Assembly: GCA_040414675.1 (NCBI GenBank) | Contig: JBEDUN010000040.1 | Span: forward strand, 1-64,000 | Source of the DNA: JARBAU01 sp040414675 | GTDB taxonomy: Archaea > Thermoproteota > Nitrososphaeria > Nitrososphaerales > Nitrososphaeraceae | Reading direction: 5' to 3' | DNA: 64,000 bases | Shown: positions 56,725 to 64,000 of the stretch, in pieces | Layout of the letters: the number at the start of each line of letters is the position of its first letter | Position numbering within the stretch: position 1 is the first letter of the stretch | Notes under the pieces: model-generated | What the model saw: the letters and a program-made list of their open reading frames with translations, nothing else | The model's database searches: none | Told to the model about the DNA's origin: nothing | Made by a program: the position numbers and the translations under genes

Positions 56725-57780
56725 CTAGTTCTTATAAGCAATGTAATAATAGTTCTGAAGATCATGAGGAAGTTTTTTAACCTCTATATTTCTAAACCCA
56801 ACATCATTTAGCATCTCTACTGCTTTTTCCTTTCCCCACATTGCTCCAAGACCTGCACCATTTTGTGATAAAGACACACTTACACAATGAAGGCACGATA
56901 TAGTGTAAAGAAAAGGTCCTAATGGGTGTCCAATATTATCTTTTAACGGAGTTGATGCAAGTATATCTTGCATAAGAAAAATCCCCTTATCATCAAGAGA
57001 ATTATAGATGCTTTTTAGTGCGGAATATGGATCAGGTTGGTCGTGTATGGCATCAAAAGCAGTAATCAAGCCATATCTTTCATTGAAATTCAAATCCAAA
57101 CCCAATATATCACGGACCTTAAAAAAGGCATTTGAATTTCCCATTAATTGTGCATCTCTTGTAGCACCATGAATAGCTTCCTTGGATAAGTCATATCCAA
57201 AAAAATTACTGCTTTTAAAATGATTAGCCATCACATTGACTGCTCTTCCTTTTCCACATCCAATATCAAGCGCATTGATTCCATTTTTCAGTTTATCAAC
57301 AAGATTTGGAACAAGTGGTAGAATATGGTCTATTAAAGCAACTACAACTGTTTGATAGCTTTCCTCTGCCATAACTTGATGAAATCTATTATAAGAGGAA
57401 TAAGGAACACCTCCACCATTATTAAAGCAATTAACTATTTCATCTTCCACTTGGGATAATACAGGAATCCACTGCATGGAAGCAGCAAAATTGTATATAC
57501 CATTTTCTCTGGTGAGGTATTGAGCCTTTTCTTTTGATAACGAGAATTTGTTTGATGTAGGATCATATTCAATAATTCTACCAGTTACCATTGCACCAAG
57601 CCATTCCTTTACATATCTTTCATTAAGATTTGACTTTGAAGCAATTTCTTGGATTGTAGATGGTGGTAGCTGTGCCATTACGTCAAAAATTTTAGTTCTA
57701 TGACCTATAGATAGCATGAGTGATAAAGAACCAGCATTAATTATATCCGTCAAATATTGCGAAAAATCGCCATTGCTCAC
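56725..57780 (-). CDS. SAM-dependent methyltransferase with winged-helix N-terminus
   Basis: 351 residues. Residues 1-95 form a dimerisation/winged-helix domain (SIQEIASKSNLNERYVKEWL-like: here TIQEIASKSNLNERYVKEWL). The class I methyltransferase fold follows with motif I ALDIGCGKGRAVNVM at 170-184, FGYDLSKEAI (acidic loop), and LITAFDAIHDQPDPY as motif II. The layout is that of small-molecule O- or C-methyltransferases such as the Rv2258c type. No membrane helices. Substrate unknown. The 136 bases upstream of the start separate it from the small Cys-rich ORF at 57917. Confidence 0.88.
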   Translation of the reverse strand: MSNGDFSQYLTDIINAGSLSLMLSIGHRTKIFDVMAQLPPSTIQEIASKSNLNERYVKEWLGAMVTGRIIEYDPTSNKFSLSKEKAQYLTRENGIYNFAASMQWIPVLSQVEDEIVNCFNNGGGVPYSSYNRFHQVMAEESYQTVVVALIDHILPLVPNLVDKLKNGINALDIGCGKGRAVNVMANHFKSSNFFGYDLSKEAIHGATRDAQLMGNSNAFFKVRDILGLDLNFNERYGLITAFDAIHDQPDPYSALKSIYNSLDDKGIFLMQDILASTPLKDNIGHPLGPFLYTISCLHCVSVSLSQNGAGLGAMWGKEKAVEMLNDVGFRNIEVKKLPHDLQNYYYIAYKN

Positions 57781-57916
57781 TGCATCTTTACCTCATGTAT
57801 ACTATTATCATATAACAAATACTTCATAGCCTGTCTCATTTCCCCTTTTAACACATATTACCAGAAATAATATAGGAAGAGTCTGTCTAGTTATAATCTT
57901 CTTATTCTTATTATAA

Positions 57917-58039
57917 TTAGCCTTCAATACGGCAATAACCACAATTGCAGTTTTGATGACCAAAATTCTCACATCTACTAATTGGCAGGTTTAATTGAAT
58001 TGGCAAGTCCATCCTTATTACACCTCTGTTTCGTTTCAT
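57917..58039 (-). CDS. Small Cys-rich protein, 40 aa
   Basis: ATG 58039 gives MKRNRGVIRMDLPIQLNLPI then a compact cysteine cluster: RCENFGHQNCNCGYCRIEG (C23, C30, C32, C35, with His28). The C-x-C-x2-C spacing fits a zinc-binding knuckle. It is read toward the methyltransferase gene. The composition argues that it is a real small gene. The rest of 58040-58620 holds no gene. Confidence 0.5.
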   Translation of the reverse strand: MKRNRGVIRMDLPIQLNLPISRCENFGHQNCNCGYCRIEG

Positions 58040-58620
58040 TTCAATGGAAAATTACAGATATTTTGATTTAATACTTCAGTCCACTTTGTGTTGCAAAGTA
58101 ATCTAGGTACATGAACCTCTACATTCATAATTGTTCGAAAACATTTGGAAGCTACAAACTACACGCTATTTTTATTTCAATTTCTGATATGCAAACTAAT
58201 ATATTTTGAATATTTCGTTCTCAGTCATCTGAGCCAAACTTTCTATCTACTCTTCATATATCCGATACAAGTACAAAATATGTATTTCTGGTTTAAAACG
58301 CGTAGGGCATGATGACATTAATTTCTTCAATCCTTCTATCCATTTACCCATAATCAATTTTTTCTCATTAAATATGTAGGGAATATTTGAATTGTAAATT
58401 CAAATTAATTTAATTCAATCAATATGTTATATAGTCATACTCAAATTCTCAAATATCATAGAAATGCTGTTAATGTAAAGTATGTCTATCAATCACACTT
58501 TCTTCTTTTGGATTAATAAATGAAGTTACTATTAGTACTAGTAATATCTGAAATCAGAAAGAATAATGTCCTCATGAATTCAATCGAATATTCTTAATGT
58601 TACCTACTATCAGTTACATG

Positions 58621-59874
58621 TCATTTGTTACCGGTGATATTGAGCTTTTGTTTGACATTATCCAACATGCTTTGCGTAAAATCATTTATACTGTCAACTA
58701 GCTCATCGTTAAATTTGCTATTAGCTTGTGCTAGAATAAAAGGAGTATCGAGATTATGACCACCCCTTACCTTGAAAATAGTCGAATATTGTTCATTTGG
58801 ATATCCGCTTGCAATCACATCTACTTTTACTTTATATTCATCATTTGATTTACCGGTCTCTGGTATCTTCCAAGAATACGAAAGTTCTCCCTTGGCATTA
58901 GTTGTCCCTGCAAATTCCTTCTTGATCAAATTAGAGGAATCAATTATATGTCCAGCGATCTTAGCACCTACAATTCTTGCATTTGTATTAGAATCATATA
59001 GCGCTATAGTAATAGTTTGCGTATGTCCGCGAATAACTGGGTTCCTATCAACATTAAAGGAAATCGAAATAGCTTTTAAATTTGGATTGCGACTCTCAAT
59101 TGAGTGCGTAGAGCTTTGGATCACATTTGATCCTAATGTGTTAGTCACTGGTGATTGTGATGTTGTTGATGTTGATGTTCTGTTTCCTGCAGTTGTTGTA
59201 GTCGATTCTAAATTCAGTGTCTGATGGCTTGTAGAATGGGAACTATTTGATGTACCAATAACATTAACACTGTTAAATTTTGTTAGATCTGTTCCAGATT
59301 CAGTTGGACAAGAGATTTTAGATGTTATCTTATTCATACCATTACTAATAATGCCATATTGTGGTGTAAATGAATACTTCCATCTCGAAAAATCGCTGGA
59401 TCCACCGTGCCCTTCAGGAATCACATGTTGATAAGGCTTAATCCCGTTTAGCATAACTGAAATATCGCATTGATTAGCCTGACTATCTGACGAAATACCA
59501 GAAATCTCAAGTTCTCCAACAGGAACCTGTTGTCCCTTACTGACTGAGGTAATCTTTATGCTAGGCAATATTTGTTTAGATACAGTGGTGGAAGATGGTG
59601 TCAAAACTTGATTTTGATCTTGTGCATTCAGAACATGACTATTTGTTACTGCACTCGAATTCGCCGTTAGTCCATAGACGGGCTCTAAAATATGCTTAAA
59701 TTGATAACCAAATAAAACCATATTAAAACATAGTATCGTAATTACTGAAATAGATATTATATATTTTATAGTGTATTTGAAATAGTCGTAAATCAAATCT
59801 TTCATATCGTTATCAATACGATGTGTTAAATAATGAAGAACAGAGAAATATTTGTTCCTTTCGATTGTGTTCAT
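58621..59874 (-). CDS. Membrane-anchored surface protein with Ig-like domains
   Basis: 417 residues. A 35-residue cytoplasmic start is followed by a membrane helix (YIISISVITILCFNMVLFGY), so it is anchored at the N-terminus with the rest outside. A first beta domain (KITSVSKGQQVPVGELEISG ... CDISVMLNGIKPY ... ISCPTES) is followed by a Ser/Thr linker of about 55 residues. A second domain of Ig type comes next (NPVIRGHTQTITIALYDSNT ... GAKIAGHIIDSS ... GTTNAKGELSYSWKIP), typical of adhesin-like bacterial Ig repeats. No enzyme motif. Probably adhesion or S-layer-associated. Confidence 0.8.
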   Translation of the reverse strand: MNTIERNKYFSVLHYLTHRIDNDMKDLIYDYFKYTIKYIISISVITILCFNMVLFGYQFKHILEPVYGLTANSSAVTNSHVLNAQDQNQVLTPSSTTVSKQILPSIKITSVSKGQQVPVGELEISGISSDSQANQCDISVMLNGIKPYQHVIPEGHGGSSDFSRWKYSFTPQYGIISNGMNKITSKISCPTESGTDLTKFNSVNVIGTSNSSHSTSHQTLNLESTTTTAGNRTSTSTTSQSPVTNTLGSNVIQSSTHSIESRNPNLKAISISFNVDRNPVIRGHTQTITIALYDSNTNARIVGAKIAGHIIDSSNLIKKEFAGTTNAKGELSYSWKIPETGKSNDEYKVKVDVIASGYPNEQYSTIFKVRGGHNLDTPFILAQANSKFNDELVDSINDFTQSMLDNVKQKLNITGNK

Positions 59875-60269
59875 TCAACTCATCAATGGAATAATGGACA
59901 TAGATGACATTCCAAGTCATTACTAACACACGAATTGCATTGCTGTTATTATATACTAAGGTCAGTATACGTGAATAACATCAAAATATCATAATATACT
60001 GATGGTTATAACTAAATCTTCAGTTATTAGTTCATAATTCAATTATTCAAATCATTCAATCGTTATTCCTTTTGATTTAGATCCTCGATTACAAGTTTAA
60101 TCGAATTGATTTGGTTTGAATTAGTTTGGTTTGGTTTGGTTTGTATCAAACTGTTCAAAATTTTATTCTAGTTCTTAACTGGGGATGGAATTGCGAGCGA
60201 TGGAATCTAAAATCTTTCATTCTAAAGTTCAATTTAATAACCAAGTAATTACTAACAGTATGTAAGGAG
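59875..60269. other. Gap between divergent genes, with pentamer repeat
   Basis: Contains TTTGG pentamers (about four copies) around 60125-60142 preceded by related GATTTGGTTTGAA. The flanking genes diverge from here, so two promoters should lie within. Confidence 0.5.
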
Positions 60270-61520
60270 ATGTGGGCCAGAGAATTTAGACCAAAAAAAG
60301 TGGAAGACATTGTCGGTAATGAGGAAGCTAGATTAACTGTAGTAAAATGGCTCACACATTGGATTAATGGAAACAAGCCCTTGCTACTGATTGGTCCTCC
60401 TGGAACTGGAAAAACATCACTAGTACATGCATTAGCTCAGCAATTCAATTATGATTTAATAGAAATGAATGCAAGCGATACAAGAACAAGGGGTGAGTTA
60501 GAAAAAAGAGTTATCCCAATACTCGACAACACTAGCTTATTCAGAAAACCAATATTACTTTTTTTAGATGAGATTGATGGCATATCAAGTAGAAATGACA
60601 CAGGAGGATTAGAATACTTGACAAAAATACTGAAAGAGCCAACGATACCTGTGATCATTGCAGCTAATTCTAAGAATATCAAGATCAAAGAATTGGCAAA
60701 GCTGTGCAAGACTATTGAATTTAAAATTGTCCCCCACAGAATACTATTGTCGTTTCTAGAACATATCTTAAGAATTGAAAATAAGGAATTGAGCTTGGAA
60801 GAAAAAATATCAATTGTATCAGATTGTAAAGGGGATATTAGATCGTTACTAAATATTGCTCAATCAAGACTTGCAGGATATAGAACCTTCAAGGGAGATA
60901 CTACAGAGATCGATATTGCAGATACGATAAACGGTTATTTTTCCTCAGACTCGGTTGAAAATGGTAAATCATTCCTATCGCATACTAGTGGAATGTATAG
61001 CGATCCGAGATTTGGTATGTCAACCGAGGAAAGAAGAAAGGATTTGATAAATGCATTTTTTTCAAGCATAGTTGCCTCGTATAGACAAATTGATAGTAAG
61101 AGTTTGGCCGCTCTTCTTGATGCACTTTCTCAAGCTGATCTGATAGTTGGTAAGGCTGTACGAAATCGACAATGGAGTCTACTCAAATATCTTGACGATA
61201 TAATATCTTATGGCTTGTACGAATATTCACATAACAAGGGAATAAAGTATAGCCAGTATGGCATGATATGGCCAGTAATGGGACCTATACTCGCAAGAGG
61301 TCAATCCATGAAAGTCGTGATTTCCAATTTAGCTCAAAAAGCTCATATGTCAAGGAGTGAGTTTGGCTCAACTTATTTACCATACCTAATAAAGATAATG
61401 AGTGATAAGAGAATAGATCCTATGAAATTTGCATTAGATTCAAATATTGATGAAAAAGTCGGAGAGATATTGACAAAAGAGATGGAACGTATCTCAAGCA
61501 AGATTCAATATGCAAAATAG
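60270..61520 (+). CDS. rfcL: Replication factor C large subunit
   Basis: 416 residues of an AAA+ clamp loader. It starts MWAREFRPKKVEDIVGNEEA, the typical W-x-x-K/E-[FY]-R-P opening. Walker A is IGPPGTGKTS (Lys48), Walker B LLFLDEIDG (Asp100-Glu101), sensor 1 IIAANS, and the sensor-2 region KGDIRSLLNIAQS. With the RFC small subunit (not in this window) it loads PCNA onto DNA. The C-terminal ~150 residues form the helical collar; the usual Lys-rich PIP-box tail of some archaeal RfcL is short or absent. This is the strongest evidence for an archaeal host. Start ATG 60270. Confidence 0.94.
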   Translation: MWAREFRPKKVEDIVGNEEARLTVVKWLTHWINGNKPLLLIGPPGTGKTSLVHALAQQFNYDLIEMNASDTRTRGELEKRVIPILDNTSLFRKPILLFLDEIDGISSRNDTGGLEYLTKILKEPTIPVIIAANSKNIKIKELAKLCKTIEFKIVPHRILLSFLEHILRIENKELSLEEKISIVSDCKGDIRSLLNIAQSRLAGYRTFKGDTTEIDIADTINGYFSSDSVENGKSFLSHTSGMYSDPRFGMSTEERRKDLINAFFSSIVASYRQIDSKSLAALLDALSQADLIVGKAVRNRQWSLLKYLDDIISYGLYEYSHNKGIKYSQYGMIWPVMGPILARGQSMKVVISNLAQKAHMSRSEFGSTYLPYLIKIMSDKRIDPMKFALDSNIDEKVGEILTKEMERISSKIQYAK

Positions 61521-62521
61521 CAAGTAGGATCATCTGATACGGACAGATTCTAGAACCCACATAGCACAGAAATATTATTTGCGTCTTGCATTGTATAAGA
61601 ATCAGGATTTCATAAAAAAAAGAAAAATACATTTTATAATAATAACTAAGCTAATTCACGCTAACATGACAACATAACATTAGACTTAACACGATCCGCG
61701 TCATACCACTCAATGTTAGGAAATCTGGTGTTTCGTTTCGTTTCATAAATATAAATACAACGAAACCACTGCCAATGGAGTATAGCGTAGACCTATAATT
61801 TATTAAATTTGTTTATTGAATTTGCTGTTATCTGTATGACTGTATGATTATTGTTAGGGACTAGTATAAAGAATTGAAAGTGGTGGTTGTAATGATGATT
61901 GCTACTTGGCATAATGTGATTGTGCTGCTGAAAATGCTGAGTGACTTGTAGAAAATAAACATGACAAGCAGGATTATCAAAGCTGAGAAATAACGAAGCG
62001 AAGTATCATACAATATAATAATGAATTCAATTCCAATAAAATAGATAGTAAAATCTAGCAAGCACTATTGCATGTTAATGAAGTGTAGTCATCATATCTA
62101 TCTGTCTATCGGTTCTAAAAAAGAATATGCGGTTACCAATAAATTCTAAAAGTGTAACGCAAAAGTAGCAGTCATCAAACCTCGATAATCTAGTTAATAA
62201 CGTCATATTGCTAGAGTTTTAAAATTTAATCGTAAATGGTTTACAATTTTTCAGGATTCCTTTTGTAATGCTGGAAATATCTTAATGGGTTATAACTAAC
62301 ACGTCAATATGATAAGAAGTAGTAGGAATTCATTCATTAAATTAAATAGCCCGAAATATGTAATCAAAGAATTCTATTAGACTAAATGCGTGCTTGACTA
62401 ATAATTCGCACATCAGAGTAGAACTATACAAGACGAGGTCGTAATGATGATGGTGGTAGGTTAGTTGTAGTGTCCTCACCTTACCCTTATATGCTGAATT
62501 CTCTCATAATAGTCCTACTAT
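61521..62521. other. 1 kb gap before the large sensor gene
   Basis: Holds an imperfect inverted repeat (GTTTCGTT near 61732, AACGAAAC near 61759) around an AT centre. A 66-codon hydrophobic minus frame at 61861 is not supported. No gene found. Confidence 0.45.
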
Positions 62522-64000
62522 ATGACTTCAGCGCCTATTGCATCATATCCTCCAATCAAGGAGAGGAGTTCAGAGATACTGTATGGTGTAGAAAAGGCAG
62601 TGGGTCGCGGAGTCTATTTTATGTCAAATGTAAGGGAAAGAATGGACATTTTCTTTGATAAAAATGCTCCTTCAATTGTAGTAGACATTGCAGAATACAA
62701 GAATGGTTACGAAGATATTCGAAAAAGAGGAGGAAAGATAAGAGCTTTCACAGAAATTACAAAAGATAATCTTAATTATTGTAAGCAGTTAATAGATTTG
62801 GTCGATGAACTTAGGCATATAGACGGGGTTAGGGGTGGTGTCGCAGTTAGTGAACACGAGTATATGGCCACTACAATATTACAAGAAAGTTATCCCCTAA
62901 CACAGGTCATTTACAGTAATGTGAGAGAGGTAGTAGAACAAGCTCAGTATATTTTTGATACACTTTGGAAGACAGCGATTCCAGCTGAGCAAAAGATTCG
63001 AGAACTAGAGTACGGTATCATTATACATAAAACAAGAATCATAGACAACGCAGATGAAATCATTAGAGAACTCAGGCGCGTCACGGATGAATCAACAGAG
63101 ATCTTATCTTGTATATCTGCACCTGGAGATCTACAATATGTACAGGATTATTTTGGTGAAAATAACAAGAATATGATAGAAAAACAGGCGAAAGGAAAAC
63201 ATAAAGGAATTAGATATATTTGTAATATAGAAAATGAACATAATGCAAGTCTTGTTCGAAAGTTTCTACAAGATGGTGTAAAGGTAAGGCACAGAAGCAA
63301 TCTTCCGCCAATGAGTTTTGGCATAACTGACAAGGAAGTGGCAGTAACATTTGAAAGAATAGACAGAGGAAAACAAGTTCAGATATTGTTAATCAGCGAT
63401 GAGCCAACCTATGTAAAATATTTCTCAAAAGTATTTGAAGATTTATGGATAGACGGCATTGACGCTCAGAATAGACTCGATGAGATCAGGCAGGGTATCG
63501 TGGTCCCTCCTGATACTGAAATAATAAGGAATCCAGGTAATGCTATAAAACGCGTTATAGAAGAATTTGAAAATGCTGATTTTGAAATTTTTGGTATACT
63601 TCCAACACTCAATTCTTTTCGTCGTCAAATACGATTGGGAGTTCTACAAATATTAGACGAGTTAGCTAGAAGAGGAGTAAATATCAGAATATTGATTCCT
63701 GGTGATCAGAAAATAGTGCACAAAATTCTTGATGAAGAATATGCTAAACTGGAGATAGAAAACCCAGTCCGAAAGATAATAACAACTAATCAAAGAGAGA
63801 ACAAGAATTATGACAATGATGTAAGGGGTGTAAATTACAAATTTGAGATTAAGTGTATCGATATTGGTTCACAGACCACTTTAGGTATTTTGGTAATTGA
63901 TCAAAAAGGATCATTTATTATTGAAACAAAAGACGATACAAAGGATAATTCATACGACGCGACCGGGCTTGTAATATATTCAAATAGCAAGCACATGGCG
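62522..64000 (+). CDS. Two-module sensor protein (likely histidine kinase), partial
   Basis: ATG 62522 opens a frame that stays open for 493 codons to the window edge, so the 3' part is missing. It starts MTSAPIASYPPIKERSSEIL. Residues 1-190 are a first sensory module (YGVEKAVGRGVYFMSNVRER, FTEITKDNLNYCKQL, YIFDTLWKTAIPAEQKI). From about 200 a second alpha/beta module begins (GIRYICNIENEHNASLVRKF, KVRHRSNLPPMSFGITDKEV). A third follows from about 330 (IKRVIEEFENADFEIFGIL, RGVNIRILIPGDQKI). This architecture precedes HisKA/HATPase domains in Nitrososphaera-type sensor kinases, but no kinase motif is reached here. The orphan protein at 26715 copies the first module. No membrane helix, so it senses a cytoplasmic signal. 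Confidence 0.82.
   Translation, partial: MTSAPIASYPPIKERSSEILYGVEKAVGRGVYFMSNVRERMDIFFDKNAPSIVVDIAEYKNGYEDIRKRGGKIRAFTEITKDNLNYCKQLIDLVDELRHIDGVRGGVAVSEHEYMATTILQESYPLTQVIYSNVREVVEQAQYIFDTLWKTAIPAEQKIRELEYGIIIHKTRIIDNADEIIRELRRVTDESTEILSCISAPGDLQYVQDYFGENNKNMIEKQAKGKHKGIRYICNIENEHNASLVRKFLQDGVKVRHRSNLPPMSFGITDKEVAVTFERIDRGKQVQILLISDEPTYVKYFSKVFEDLWIDGIDAQNRLDEIRQGIVVPPDTEIIRNPGNAIKRVIEEFENADFEIFGILPTLNSFRRQIRLGVLQILDELARRGVNIRILIPGDQKIVHKILDEEYAKLEIENPVRKIITTNQRENKNYDNDVRGVNYKFEIKCIDIGSQTTLGILVIDQKGSFIIETKDDTKDNSYDATGLVIYSNSKHMA

Noticed and set aside
61861..62061. 66-codon hydrophobic minus-strand ORF
   Set aside because: Ile/Leu/Thr-rich sequence expected from AT-rich simple DNA; no charged flanks that would orient a membrane helix.
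62470..62658. 62-codon ORF at the start of the sensor gene
   Set aside because: Overlaps in another frame the 493-codon sensor ORF whose sequence matches the paralogue at 26715.

Overview
The window looks like an AT-rich (about one third GC by eye) chromosome segment of an ammonia-oxidising archaeon of the Nitrososphaerales, most like Nitrosocosmicus. The pointers are an archaeal replication factor C large subunit, archaeal winged-helix regulators, a large two-part sensor of the kind expanded in these soil archaea, several small zinc-finger proteins, and secreted beta-helix or Ig-like surface proteins. The lineage is inferred from protein style; no rRNA, intact tRNA or CRISPR array was seen. 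Genes are widely spaced, on both strands, mostly single, and separated by 300-1300 base gaps that often hold decayed genes.

Layout. 0-9.3 kb: a small hypothetical protein, a NAL1-like serine protease preceded by a lone copy of its N-terminal domain, an NHL-repeat propeller, an N-formylglutamate-amidohydrolase-like enzyme, a membrane-anchored surface protein, and a sedolisin peptidase. 9.7-12.6 kb: an M1 aminopeptidase. 14-21.2 kb: the most unusual block, with a tyrosinase, a translationally coupled 624-residue partner, a 789-residue protein with LodA-like traits, and an overlapping LodB-like flavoprotein. 21.2-26.6 kb: an IS relic, a patatin-like lipase, a TPR membrane protein and pseudogenes. 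26.7-34.7 kb: an orphan sensor domain, a C2H2 zinc finger, a PAP2 phosphatase, a small zincin, a frameshifted secreted protein, two hypothetical genes and a second patatin. 35-45.6 kb: a thiamine-diphosphate 2-oxoacid decarboxylase, a secreted beta-helix protein, a secreted chagasin-like inhibitor, glyA, a winged-helix regulator, a coiled-coil protein, and a papain-like protease next to a cytoplasmic chagasin-like inhibitor. 46-64 kb: small zinc proteins, a GlcD-like oxidase, a metallophosphatase, UspA, an SDR, PPK2, a methyltransferase, a surface protein, rfcL, and the 5' part of a large sensor protein running off the edge.

How it works together. The 14-21 kb block is best read as a copper plus flavin/quinone oxidative enzyme cassette: the LodB-like flavoprotein would mature a tryptophan-derived cofactor in its partner, and the tyrosinase would oxidise phenols or tyrosyl side chains. 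This is inference from family motifs, the overlap, the coupling and proximity. A second theme is peptide turnover and its control: sedolisin, NAL1-like protease, M1 aminopeptidase, papain-like protease, small zincin and two chagasin-like inhibitors. A third is gene decay: at least ten short stretches read as protein only if frameshifts or stops are allowed, so this is a plastic accessory region around a few housekeeping genes (glyA, rfcL).
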